This document shows, one piece after another, positions 1 to 15,000 of a stretch of DNA of 64,000 bases (position 1 is its first letter; every line of letters starts with the position of its first letter). The DNA is from Pterois miles. Lineage: Eukaryota; Chordata; Actinopteri; Perciformes; Scorpaenidae. The notes beneath the pieces are model-generated. The model had not been told where the DNA came from. It ran no database searches and saw only the letters and a program-made list of their open reading frames with translations. Position numbers and translations under genes: made by a program. The stretch lies in NCBI GenBank assembly GCA_947000775.1, contig CAMQGK010000637.1, positions 26,521,501-26,585,500 of the forward strand, written 5' to 3'.

Positions 1-3000
1 TTTTACAAAAAAAACGCCATAGTATAGTATGTCGAAATTTTTCGATGAAAACGAAGAATTTTTTTAATATTGAAAAAAATCATGGAAACGGTCGTATTAT
101 AGGATGTCAAATGATTCTATGTTGAAAAAAAGTCATTTCGTGAAATGTTGGAAAATTTTACAAAAAAAGTCATAGTATAGTATGTCGAAATTTTTCGATG
201 AAAACATCAAATTGTTTTGATGATGAAAAAAATCATGAAAACGGCCGTATTATAGCATGTAAAATGATTCCCTGGTGAAAAAAACTCATTTCGTGAAATG
301 TTGGAAAATTTTACAAAAAAAACGCCATAGTATAGTATGTCGAAATTTTTCGATGAAAACGATGAATTTTTTTGATGATGAAAAAAATCATGACAACGGT
401 CATATTATAGCATGTAAAATGATTCCCTGGTGAAAAAAAGACATTTCATTAAATGTTGGAAAATTTTACAAAAAAAACGCCATAGTATAGTATGTCGAAA
501 TTTTTCGATGAAAACGAAGAATTTTTTTGATGTAGGAAAAAAATCATGGAAACGGTCGTGTTATAGGATGTAAAATGATTCTATGTTGAAAAAAAGTCAT
601 TTCGTGAAATGTTGGAAAATTTTACAAAAAAAGTCATAGTATAGTATGTCGAAATTTTTCGATGTAAACATCAAATTGTTTTGATGATGAAAAAAATCAT
701 GAAAACGGTCGTATTATAGCATGTAAAATGATTCCCTGGTGAAAAAAACTCATTTCGTGAAATGTTGGAAAATTTTACAAAAAAAACGCCATAGTATAGT
801 ATGTCGAAATTTTTCGATGAAAACGATGAATTTTTTTGATGATGAAAAAAATCATGAAAACGGTTATATTATAGCATGTAAAATGATTCCATGGTGAAAA
901 AAAGACATTTCATTAAATGTTGGAAAATTTTACAAAAAAAACGCCATAGTATAGTATGTCGAAATTTTTCGATGAAAACGAAGAATTTTTTTGATGTAGG
1001 AAAAAATCATGGAAACGGTCGTATTATAGGATGTAAAATGATTCTATGGTGAAAAAAAGTCATTTCGTGAAATGTTGGAAAATTTTACAAAAAAAACGTC
1101 ATAGTATAGTATGTCGAAATTTTTCGATGAAAACGCTGAATTTTTTTAATATTGAAAAAAATCATGGAAACGGTCGTATTATAGGATGTCAAATGATTCT
1201 ATGATGAAAAAAAGACATTTCATTAAATGTTGGAAAATTTTACAAAAAAAGTCATAGTATAGTATGTCGAAATTTTTCGATGAAAACGTCAAATTTTTTT
1301 GATGATGAAAAAAATCATGAAAACGGTCATATTATAGCATGTAAAATGATTCCCTGGTGAAAAAAACTCATTTCGTGAAATGTTGGAAGATTTTACAAAA
1401 AAATTCATAGTATAGTATGTCGAAATTTTTCGATGAAAACGTCAAATTTTTTTGATGTAGGAAAAAATCATGGAAACGGTCTTATTATAGGATGTAAAAT
1501 GATTCTATGTTGAAAAAAAGTCATTTCGTGAAATGTTGGAAAATTTTACAAAAAAAACGTCATAGTATAGTATGTCGAAATTTTTCGATGAAAACATCAG
1601 ATTTTTTTGATGTTGAAAAAAATCATGAAAATGGCCGTATTATACCATGTAAAATGATTCTATGATGAAAAAAAGACATTTCGTGAAATGTTGGAAAATT
1701 TTACAAAAAAAACGCCATAGTATAGTATGTCGAAATTTTTCGATGAAAACGCTGAATTTTTTTAATATTGAAAAAAATCATGGAAACGGTCGTATTATAG
1801 GATGTAAAATGATTCTATGATGAAAAAAAGACATTTCATGAAATGTTGGAAAATTTTACAAAAAAAGTCATAGTATAGTATGTCGAAATTTTTCGATGAA
1901 AACATCAAATTTTTTTGATGATGAAAAAAATCATGAAAACGGTCATATTATAGCATGTAAAATGATTCCCTGGTGAAAAAAGCTCATTTCGTGAAATGTT
2001 GGAAAATTTTACAAGAAAAACGCCATAGTATAGTATGTCGAAATTTTTCGATGAAAACGAAGAATTTTTTTGATATTGAAAAAAATCATGAAAACGGCCG
2101 TATTATACCATGTAAAATGATTCTATGATGAAAAAAAGACATTTCATTAAATGTTGGAAAATTTTACAAAAAAAACGTCATAGTATAGTATGTCGAAATT
2201 TTTCGATGAAAACGCTGAATTTTTTTAATATTGAAAAAAATCATGGAAACGGTTGTATTATAGGATGTTAAATGATTCTATGGTAAAAAAAAGTCATTTC
2301 GTGAAATGTTGGAAAATTTTACAAAAAAAACGTCATAGTATAGTATGTCGAAATTTTTCGATGTAAACATCAAATTGTTTTGATATTGAAAAAAATCATG
2401 AAAACGGCTGTATTATACCATGTAAAATGATTCTATGATGAAAAAAGACATTTCATGAAATGTTGGAAAATTTTACAAAAAGAGTCATAGTATAGTATGT
2501 CGAAATTTTTCGATGAAAACATCAAATTTTTTTGATGATGAAAAAAATCAATAAAACAGCCATAGTATAGCATGTAAAATGATTCCCTGGTGAAAAAAAC
2601 TCATTTCGTGAAATGTTGGAAAATTTTACAAAAAAAACGCCATAGAATAGTATGTCGAAATTTTTCGATGAAAACGAAGAATTTTTTTGATGTTGAAAAA
2701 AATCATGAAAACGGTCGTATTATAGGATGTCAAATGATTCTATGGTGAAAAAAAGTCATTTCGTGAAATGTTGGAAAATTTTACAAAAAAACGTCATAGT
2801 ATAGTATGTCGAAATTTTTCGATGAAAACGTCAAATTGTTTTGATGATGAAAAAAATCATGAAAACGGTCGTATTATAGCATGTAAAATGATTCCCTGGT
2901 GAAAAAAAGTCATTTCGTGAAATGTTGGAAAATTTTACAAAAAAAGTCATAGTATAGTATGTCGAAATTTTTCGATGAAAACGTCAAATTTTTTTGATGT

Positions 3001-6000
3001 AGGAAAAAATCATGGAAACGGTGTTATTATAGGATGTAAAATGATTCTATGTTGAAAAAAAGTCATTTCGTGAAATGTTGGAAAATTTTACAAAAAAAAC
3101 GTCATAGTATAGTATGTCGAAATTTTTCGATGAAAACATCAGATTTCTTTGATGTTGAAAAAAATCATGAAAATGGCCGTATTATACCATGTAAAATGAT
3201 TCTATGATGAAAAAAAGACATTTCGTGAAATGTTGGAAAATTTTACAAAAAAAACGTCATAGTATAGTATGTCGAAATTTTTCGATAAACGCTGAATTTT
3301 TTTAATATTGAAAAAAATCATGGAAACGGTCGTATTATAGGATGTAAAATGATTCTATGGTGAAAAAAAGACATTTCATGAAATGTTGGAAAATTTTACA
3401 AAAAAAGTCATAGTATAGTATGTCGAAATTTTTCGATGAAAAAATCAAATTTTTTTGATGATGAAAAAAATCATGAAAACGGTCATATTATAGCATGTAA
3501 AATGATTCCCTGGTGAGAAAAAAGCTCATTTCGTGAAATGTTGGAAAATTTTACAAGAAAAACGCCATAGTATAGTATGTCGAAATTTTTCGATGAAAAC
3601 GAAGAATTTTTTTGATATTGAAAAAAATCATGAAAATGGCCGTAGTATAACATGTAAAATGATTCTATGATGAAAAAAAGACATTTCATTAAATGTTGGA
3701 AAATTTTACAAAAAAAAAGTCATAGTATAGTATGTCGAAATTTTTCGATGAAAACGCTGAATTTTTTTTAATATTGAAAAAAATCATGGAAACGGTTGTA
3801 TTATAGGGTGTTAAATGATTCTATGGTAAAAAAAGTCATTTCGTGAAATGTTGGAAAATTTTACAAAAAAAACGTCATAGTATAGTATGTCGAAATTTTT
3901 CGATGTAAACATCAAATTGTTTTGATATTGAAAAAAATCATGAAAACGGCTGTATTATACCATGTAAAATGATTCTATGATGAAAAAAAGACATTTCATG
4001 AAATGTTGGAAAATTTTACAAAAAAAGTCATAGTATAGTATGTCGAAATTTTTCGATGAAAACATCAAATTTTTTTGATGATGAAAAAAATCAATAAAAC
4101 AGCCATAGTATAGCATGTAAAATGATTCCCTGGTGAAAAAAACTCATTTCGTGAAATGTTGGAAAATTTTACAAAAAAAACACCATAGAATAGTATGTTG
4201 AAATTTTTCGATGAAAACGAAGAATTTTTTTGATGTTGAAAAAAATCATGAAAACGGTCGTATTATAGGATGTCAAATGATTCTATGGTGAAAAAAAGTC
4301 ATTTCGTGAAATGTTGGAAAATTTTACAAAAAAAACGTCATAGTATAGTATGTCGAAATTTTTCGATGAAAACGCTGAATTTTTTTAATATTGAAAAAAA
4401 TCATGGAAACGGTCGTATTATAGGATGTCAAATGATTCTATGGTGAAAAAAACTCATTTCGTGAAATGTTGGAAAATTTTACAAAAAAAATGTCATAGTA
4501 TAGTATGTCGAAATTTTTCGATGAAAACATCAAATTTCTTTGATGTTGAAAAAATTCATGAAAACGGTCTTATTATAGCATGTAAAATGATTCCCTGGTG
4601 AAAAAAGCTCATTTCGTGAAATGTTGGAAAATTTTACAAGAAAAACGCCATAGTATAGTATGTCGAAATTTTTCGATGAAAACGAAGAATTTTTTTGATA
4701 TTGAAAAAAATCATGAAAACGGTCGTATTATAGCATGTAAAATGATTCTATGATGAAAAAAAGACATTTCATTAAATGTTGGAAAATTTTACAAAAAAAT
4801 GTCATAGTATAGTATGTCGAAATTTTTTGATGAAAACATCAAATTTCTTTGATGTTGAAAAAAATCATGAAAACGGCCGTATTATAGCATGTAAAATGAT
4901 TCCCTGGTGAAAAAAACTCATTTCGTGAAATGTTGGAAGATTTTACAAAAAAATTCATAGTATAGTATGTCGAAATTTTTCGATGAAAACGTCAAATTTT
5001 TTTGATGTCGGAAAAAATCATGGAAACGGTCGTATTATAGGATGTAAAATTATTCTATGGTGAAAAAAAGTCATTTCGTGAAATGTTGGAAAATTTTACA
5101 AAAAAAACGCCATAGTATAGTATGTCGAAATTTTTCGATGAAAACGAAGAATTTTTTTGATATTGAAAAAAATCATGGAAACGGTCGTATTATAGGATGT
5201 AAAATGATTCTATGGTGAAAAAAAGTCATTTCGTGAAATGTTGGAAAATTTTACAAAAAAAATGTCATAGTATAGTATGTCGAAATTTTTCGATGAAAAC
5301 ATCAAATTTCTTTGATGTTGAAAAAAATCATGAAAACGGCCGTATTATACCATGTAAAATGATTCTATGATGAAAAAAAGACATTTCATTAAATGTTGGA
5401 AAATTTTACAAAAAAAGTCATAGTATAGTATGTCGAAATTTTTCGATGAAAACGTCAAATTGTTTTGATGATGAAAAAAATCATTAAAACAGCCGTAGTA
5501 TAGCATGTAAAATGATTCTATGGTGAAAAAAAGTCATTTCGTGAAATGTTGGAAAATTTTACAAAAAAAGTCATAGTATAGTATGTCGAAATTTTTCGAT
5601 GAAAATGTCAAATTTTTTTGATGTAGGAAAAAATCATAAAAACAGCCGTAGTATAGCATGTAAAATGATTCTATGTTGAAAAAAAGTCATTTCGTGAAAT
5701 GTTGGAAAATTTTACAAAAAAAACGCCATAGTATAGTATGTCGAAATTTTTCGATGAAAACGCTGAATTTTTTTAATATTGAAAAAAATCATGGAAACGG
5801 TCGTATTATAGGATGTCAAATGATTCTATGTTGAAAAAAAGTCATTTCGTGAAATGTTGGAAAATTTTACAAAAAAAGTCATAGTATAGTATGTCGAAAT
5901 TTTTCGATGTAAACATCAAATTGTTTTGATGATGAAAAAAATCATGAAAACGGTCGTATTATAGCATGTAAAATGATTCCCTGGTGAAAAATACTCATTT

Positions 6001-9000
6001 CGTGAAATGTTGGAAAATTTTACAAAAAAAACGCCATAGTATAGTATGTCGAAATTTTTCGATGAAAACGATGAATTTTTTTGATGATGAAAAAAATCAT
6101 GAAAACGGTTATATTATAGCATGTAAAATGATTCCCTGGTGAAAAAAAGACATTTCATTAAATGTTGGAAAATTTTACAAAAAAAACGCCATAGTATAGT
6201 ATGTCGAAATTTTTCGATGAAAACGAAGAATTTTTTTGATGTAGGAAAAAATCATGGAAACGGTCGTGTTATAGGATGTAAAATGATTCTATGTTGAAAA
6301 AAAGTCATTTCGTGAAATGTTGGAAAATTTTACAAAAAAAACGTCATAGTATAGTATGTCGAAATTTTTCGATGAAAACGCTGAATTTTTTTAATATTGA
6401 AAAAAGTCATGGAAACGGTCGTATTATAGGATGTCAAATGATTCTATGATGAAAAAAAGACATTTCATTAAATGTTGGAAAATTTTACAAAAAAAGTCAT
6501 AGTATAGTATGTCGAAATTTTTCGATGAAAACGTCAAATTTTTTTGATGTAGGAAAAAATCATGGAAACGGTCTTATTATAGGATGTAAAATGATTCTAT
6601 GTTGAAAAAAAGTCATTTCGTGAAATGTTGGAAAATTTTACAAAAAAAACGTCATAGTATAGTATGTCGAAATTTTTCGATGAAAACATCAGATTTCTTT
6701 GATGTTGAAAAAAATCATGAAAATGGCCGTATTATACCATGTAAAATGATTCTATGATGAAAAAAAGACATTTCGTGAAATGTTGGAAAATTTTACAAAA
6801 AAAACGTCATAGTATAGTATGTCGAAATTTTTCGATAAACGCTGAATTTTTTTAATATTGAAAAAAATCATGAAAACGGCCGTATTATACCATGTAAAAT
6901 GATTCTATGATGAAAAAAAGACATTTCATTAAATGTTGGAAAATTTTACAAAAAAAAGTCATAGTATAGTATGTCGAAATTTTTCGATGAAAACGCTGAA
7001 TTTTTTTAATATTGAAAAAAATCATGGAAACGGTTGTACTATAGGATGTTAAATGATTCTATGGTGAAAAAAAGTCATTTCGTGAAATGTCGGAAAATTT
7101 TACAAAAAAAACGTCATAGTATAGTATGTCGAAATTTTTCGATGTAAACATCAAATTGTTTTGATATTGAAAAAAAATCATGAAAACGGCTGTATTATAC
7201 CATGTAAAATGATTCTATGATGAAAAAAGACATTTCATGAAATGTTGGAAAATTTTACAAAAAAAGTCATAGTATAGTATGTCGAAATTTTTCGATGAAA
7301 ACATCAAATTTTTTTGATGATGAAAAAAATCAATAAAACAGCCATAGTATAGCATGTAAAATGATTCCCTGGTGAAAAAAACTCATTTCGTGAAATGTTG
7401 GAAAATTTTACAAAAAAAACACCATAGAATAGTATGTTGAAATTTTTCGATGAAAACGAAGAATTTTTTTGATGTTGAAAAAAATCATGAAAACGGTCGT
7501 ATTATAGGATGTCAAATGATTCTATGGTGAAAAAAAGTCATTTCGTGAAATGTTGGAAAATTTTACAAAAAAAACGTCATAGTATAGTATGTCGAAATTT
7601 TTCGATGAAAACGCTGAATTTTTTTAATATTGAAAAAAATCATGGAAACGGTCGTATTATAGGATGTCAAATGATTCTATGGTGAAAAAAACTCATTTCG
7701 TGAAATGTTGGAAAATTTTACAAAAAAAATGTCATAGTATAGTATGTCGAAATTTTTCGATGAAAACATCAAATTTCTTTGATGTTGAAAAAATTCATGA
7801 AAACGGTCTTATTATAGCATGTAAAATGATTCCCTGGTGAAAAAAGCTCATTTCGTGAAATGTTGGAAAATTTTACAAGAAAAACGCCATAGTATAGTAT
7901 GTCGAAATTTTTCGATGAAAACGAAGAATTTTTTTGATATTGAAAAAAATCATGAAAACGGTCGTATTATAGCATGTAAAATGATTCTATGATGAAAAAA
8001 AGACATTTCATTAAATGTTGGAAAATTTTACAAAAAAAATGTCATAGTATAGTATGTCGAAATTTTTTGATGAAAACATCAAATTTCTTTGATGTTGAAA
8101 AAAATCATGAAAACGGCCGTATTATACCATGTAAAATGATTCTATGGTGAAAAAAAGACATTTAATTAAATGTTGGAAAATTTTACAAAAAAAGTCATAG
8201 TATAGTATGTCGAAATTTTTCGATGAAAACGTCAAATTGTTTTGATGATGAAAAAAATCATTAAAACAGCCGTAGTATAGCATGTAAAATGATTCCCTGG
8301 TGAAAAAAACTCATTTCGTGAAATGTTGGAAAATTTTACAAAAAAAACGCCATAGTATAGTATGTCGAAATTTTTCGATGAAAACGAAGAATTTTTTTGA
8401 TATTGAAAAAAATCATGGAAACGGTCGTATTATAGGATGTAAAATGATTCTATGGTGAAAAAAAGTCATTTCGTGAAATGTTGGAAAATTTTACAAAAAA
8501 AATGTCATAGTATAGTATGTCGAAATTTTTCGATGAAAACATCAAATTTCTTTGATGTTGAAAAAAATCATGAAAACGGCCGTATTATACCATGTAAAAT
8601 GATTCTATGATGAAAAAAAGACATTTCATTAAATGTTGGAAAATTTTACAAAAAAAACGCCATAGTATAATATGTCGAAATTTTTCGATGAAAACGAAGA
8701 ATTTTTTTGATATTGAAAAAAATCATGAAAACGGTCGTATTATAGGATGTCAAATGATTCCCTGGTGAAAAAAAGTCATTTCGTGAAATGTTGGAAAGTT
8801 TTACAAAAAAAACGTCATAGTATAGTATGTCGAAATTTTTCGATGAAAACGAAGAATTTTTTTGATGTTGAAAAAAATCATGAAAACGGTCGTATTATAG
8901 GATGTCAAATGATTCTATGGTGAAAAAAAGTCATTTCGTGAAATGTTGGAAAATTTTACGAAAAAACGTTATAGTATAGTATGTCGAAATTTTTCGATAA

Positions 9001-12000
9001 AAACGCTGAATTTTTTTAATATTGAAAAAAATCATGGAAACGGTCGTATTATAGGATGTCAAATGATTCTATGGTGAAAAAAACTCATTTCGTGAAATGT
9101 TGGAAAATTTTACAAAAAAAAAGTCATAGTAGTATGTCGAAATTTTTCGATGAAAACGTCAAATTTTTTTGATGTAGGAAAAAATCATGGAAACGGTCTT
9201 ATTATAGGATGTAAAATGATTCTATGTTGAAAAAAAGTCATTTCGTGAAATGTTGGAAAATTTTACAAAAAAAACGTCATAGTATAGTATGTCGAAATTT
9301 TTCGATGAAAACGTCAAATTGTTTTGATGATGAAAAAAATCATGAAAACGGTCGTATAATAGCATGTAAAATGATTCCCTGGTGAAAAAAACTCATTTCG
9401 TGAAATGTTGGAAAATTTTACAAAAAAAACGTCATAGTATAGTATGTCGAAATTTTTCGATGAAAACGCTGAATTTTTTTAATATTGAAAAAAATCATGG
9501 AAACGGTTGTATTATAGGATGTTAAATGATTCTATGGTAAAAAAAATTCATTTCGTGAAATGTTGGAAAATTTTACAAAAAAAACGTCATAGTATAGTAT
9601 GTCGAAATTTTTCGATGTAAACATCAAATTGTTTTGATATTGAAAAAAATCATGAAAACGGCTGTATTATACCATGTAAAATGATTCTATGATGAAAAAA
9701 GACATTTCATGAAATGTTGGAAAATTTTACAAAAAAAGTCATAGTATAGTATGTCGAAATTTTTCGATGAAAACATCAAATTTTTTTGATGATGAAAAAA
9801 ATCATTAAAACAGCCATAGTATAGCATGTAAAATGATTCCCTGGTGAAAAAAACTCATTTCGTGAAATGTTGGAAAATTTTACAAAAAAAACGCCATAGA
9901 AGAGTATGTCGAAATTTTTCGATGAAAACGAAGAATTTTTTTGATGTTGAAAAAAATCATGAAAACGGTCGTATTATAGGATGTCAAATGATTCTATGGT
10001 GAAAAAAAGTCATTTCGTGAAATGTTGGAAAATTTTACAAAAAAAACGTCATAGTATAGTATGTCGAAATTTTTCGATGAAAACGCTGAATTTTTTTAAT
10101 ATTGAAAAAAATCATGGAAACGGTCGTATTATAGGATGTCAAATGATTCTATGGTGAAAAAAACTCATTTCGTGAAATGTTGGAAAATTTTACAAAAAAA
10201 ATGTCATAGTATAGTATGTCGAAATTTTTCGATGAAAACATCAAATTTCTTTGATGTTGAAAAAATTCATGAAAACGGTCTTATTATAGCATGTAAAATG
10301 ATTCCCTGGTGAAAAAAGCTCATTTCGTGAAATGTTGGAAAATTTTACAAGAAAAACGCCATAGTATAGTATGTCGAAATTTTTCGATGAAAACGAAGAA
10401 TTTTTTTGATATTGAAAAAAATCATGAAAACGGTCGTATTATAGCATGTAAAATGATTCTATGATGAAAAAAAGACATTTCATTAAATGTTGGAAAATTT
10501 TACAAAAAAAATGTCATAGTATAGTATGTCGAAATTTTTTGATGAAAACATCAAATTTCTTTGATGTTGAAAAAAATCATGAAAACGGCCGTATTATAGC
10601 ATGTAAAATGATTCCCTGGTGAAAAAAACTCATTTCGTGAAATGTTGGAAGATTTTACAAAAAAAGTCATAGTATAGTATGTCGAAAGTTTTCGATGAAA
10701 ACGTCAAATTTTTTTGATGTCGGAAAAAATCATGGAAACGGTCGTATTATAGGATGTAAAATGATTCTATGGTGAAAAAAAGTCATTTCGTGAAATGTTG
10801 GAAAATTTTACGAAAAAAACGTCATAGTATAATATGTCGAAATTTTTCGATGAAAACGAAGAATTTTTTTGATATTGAAAAAAATCATGAAAACGGTCGT
10901 ATTATAGGATGTCAAATGATTCCCTGGTGAAAAAAAGTCATTTCGTGAAATGTTGGAAAGTTTTACAAAAAAAACGTCATAGTATAGTATGTCGAAATTT
11001 TTCGATGAAAACGAAGAATTTTTTTGATGTTGAAAAAAATCATGAAAACGGTCGTATTATAGGATGTCAAATGATTCTATGGTGAAAAAAAGTCATTTCG
11101 TGAAATGTTGGAAAATTTTACGAAAAAACGTTATAGTATAGTATGTCGAAATTTTTCGATAAAAACGCTGAATTTTTTTAATATTGAAAAAAATCATGGA
11201 AACGGTCGTATTATAGGATGTCAAATGATTCTATGGTGAAAAAAACTCATTTCGTGAAATGTTGGAAAATTTTACAAAAAAAACGTCATAGTATAGTATG
11301 TCGAAATTTTTCGATGAAAACGAAGAATTTTTTTGATATTGAAAAAAATCATGAAAACGGTCGTATTATAGGATGTCAAATGATTCCCTGGTGAAAAAAA
11401 GTCATTTCGTGAAATGTTGGAAAGTTTTACAAAAAAAACGTCATAGTATAGTATGATGAAATTTTTCGATGAAAACGTCAAATTGTTTTGATGATGAAAA
11501 AAATCATGAAAACGGTCGTATTATAGCATGTAAAATGATTCCCTGGTGAAAAAAACTCATTTCGTGAAATGTTGGAAAATTTTACAAAAAAAGTCATAGT
11601 AGTATGTCGAAATTTTTCGATGAAAACGTCAAATTTTTTTGATGTAGGAAAAAATCATGGAAACGGTCTTATTATAGGATGTAAAATGATTCTATGTTGA
11701 AAAAAAGTCATTTCGTGAAATGTTGGAAAATTTTACAAAAAAAATGTCATAGTATAGTATGTCGAAATTTTTCGATGAAAATGTCAAATTGTTTTGATGA
11801 TGAAAAAAATCATGAAAACGGTCGTATTATAGCATGTAAAATGATTCCCTGGTGAAAAAAACTCATTTCGTGAAATGTTGGAAAATTTTACAAAAAAAAC
11901 GTCATAGTATAGTATGTCGAAATTTTTCGATGAAAACGCTGAATTTTTTTAATATTGAAAAAAATCATGGAAACGGTCGTATTATAGGATGTCAAATGAT

Positions 12001-15000
12001 TATATGGTGAAAAAAAGTCATTTCGTGAAATGTTGGAAAATTTTACAAAAAAAACGTCATAGTATAGTATGTCGAAATTTTTCGATGTAAACATCAAATT
12101 GTTTTGATGTTGAAAAAAATCATGAAAACGGCTGTATTATACCATGTAAAATGATTCTATGATGAAAAAAAGACATTTCATGAAATGTTGGAAAATTTTA
12201 CAAAAAAAGTCATAGTATAGTATGTCGAAATTTTTCGATGAAAACATCAAATTTTTTTGATGATGAAAAAAATCATTAAAACAGCCGTAGTATAGCATGT
12301 AAAATGATTCCCTGGTGAAAAAAAAGTCATTTCGTGAAATGTTGGAAAGTCTTACAAAAAAAAGTCATAGTATAGTATGACGAAATTTTTCGATGAAAAC
12401 GCTGAATTTTTTTGATATTGAAAAAAATCATGGAAACGGTCGTATTATAGGATGTAAAATGATTCTATGGTGAAAAAAAGTCATTTCGTGAAATGTTGGA
12501 AAATTTTACAAAAAAAACGCCATAGTATAGTATGTCGAAATTTTTCGATGAAAACATCAAATTTTTTTGATGATGAAAAAAATCATTAAAACAGCCGTAG
12601 TATAGCATGTAAAATGATTCCCTGGTGAAAAAAACTCATTTCGTTAAATGTTGGAAAATTTTACAAAAAAAACGCCATAGTATAGTATGTCGAAATTTTT
12701 CGATGAAAACTCTGAATTTTTTTAATATTTAAAAAAATCATGGAAACGGTCGTATTATAGGATGTCAAATGATTCTATGGTGAAAAAAACTCATTTCGTG
12801 AAATGTTGGAAAATTTTACAAAAAAAACGCAATAGTATAGTATGTCGAAATTTTTCGATGAAAACGAAGAATTTTTTTTATATTGAAAAAAATCATGAAA
12901 ACGGTCGTATTATAGGATGTCAAATGATTCTATGATGAAAAAAAGTCATTTCGTGAAATGTTGGAAAATTTTACAAAAAAAGTCATAGTATAGTATGTCG
13001 AAATTTTTCGATGAAAACGTCAAATTTTTTTGATGTAGGAAAAAATCATGAAAACAGCCGTAGTATAGCATGTAAAATGATTCCCTGGTGAAAAAAAGTC
13101 ATTTCGTGAAATGTTGGAAAGTCTTACAAAAAAAAGTCATAGTATAGTATGACGAAATTTTTCGATGAAAACGCTGAATTTTTTTGATATTGAAAAAAAT
13201 CATGGAAACGGTCGTATTATAGGATGTAAAATGATTCTATGGTGAAAAAAAGTCATTTCGTGAAATGTTGGAAAATTTTACAAAAAAAAATGTCATAGTA
13301 TAGTATGTCGAAATTTTTCGATGAAAACATCAAATTTCTTTCATGTTGAAAAAAATCATGAAAACTGCCGTATTATACCATGTAAAATGATTCTATGATG
13401 AAAAAAAGACATTTCATGAAATGTTGGAAAATTTTACAAAAAAAACGCCATAGTATAGTATGTCGAAATTTTTCGATGAAAACGATGAATTTTTTTGATG
13501 ATGAAAAAAATCATGAAAACGGTTATATTATAGCATGTAAAATGATTCCCTGGTGAAAAAAAGTCATTTCGTGAAATGTTGGAAAGTCTTACAAAAAAAA
13601 CGTCATAGTATAGTATGACGAAATTTTTCGATGAAAACGCTGAATTTTTTTGATATTGAAAAAAATCATGGAAACGGTCGTATTATAGGATGTAAAATGA
13701 TTCTATGGTGAAAAAAAGTCATTTCGTGAAATGTTGGAAAATTTTACAAAAAAAATGTCATAGTATAGTATGTCGAAATTTTTCGATGAAAACATCAAAT
13801 TGTTTTGATGATGAAAAAAATCATGAAAACGGTCGTATTATAGCATGTAAAATGATTCCCTGGTGAAAAAAACTCATTTCGTGAAATGTTGGAAAATTTT
13901 ACAAAAAAAACGCCATAGTATAGTATGTCGAAATTTTTCGATGAAAACGCTGAATTTTTTTCATATTGAAAAAAATTATGGAAACGGTCGTATTATAGGA
14001 TGTCAAATGATTCTATGGTGAAAAAAAGTCATTTCGTGAAATGTTGGAAAATTTTACAAAAAAAACGTCATAGTATAGTATGTCGAAATTTTTCGATGTA
14101 AACATCAAATTGTTTTGATGTTGAAAAAAATCATGAAAACGGCCGTATTATACCATGTAAAATGATTCTATGATGAAAAAAAGACATTTCATGAAATGTT
14201 GGAAAATTTTACAAAAAAAGTCATAGTATAGTATGTCGAAATTTTTCGATGAAAACATCAAATTTTTTTGATGATGAAAAAAATCATTAAAACAGCCGTA
14301 GTATAGCATGTAAAATGATTCCCTGGTGAAAAAAACTCATTTCGTGAAATGTTGGAAAATTTTACAAAAAAAACGCCATAGTATAGTATGTCGAAATTTT
14401 TCGATGAAAACGAAGAATTTTTTTGATGTTGAAAAAAATCATGAAAACGGTCGTATTATAGGATGTCAAATGATTCTATGGTGAAAAAAAGTCATTTCGT
14501 GAAATGTTGGAAAATTTTACAAAAAAAACATCATAGTATAGTATGTCGAAATTTTTCGATGAAAACGCTGAATTTTTTTAATATTGAAAAAAATCATGGA
14601 AACGGTCGTATTATAGGATGTCAAATGATTCTATGGTGAAAAAAACTCATTTCGTGAAATGTTGGAAAATTTTACAAAAAAAACGTCATAGTATAGTATG
14701 TCGAAATTTTTCGATGAAAACGTCAAATTGTTTTGATGATGAAAAAAATCATGAAAACGGTCATATTATAGCATGTAAAATGATTCCCTGGTGAAAAAAA
14801 CTAATTTCGTGAAATGTTGGAAAATTTTACAAAAAAAGTCATAGTATAGTATGTCGAAATTTTTCAATGAAAACGTCAAATTTTTTTGATGTAGGAAAAA
14901 ATCATGGAAACGGTCGTATTATAGGATGTAAAATGATTCTATGGTGAAAAAAAGTCATTTCGTGAAATGTTGGAAAATTTTACAAAAAAAAATGTCATAG

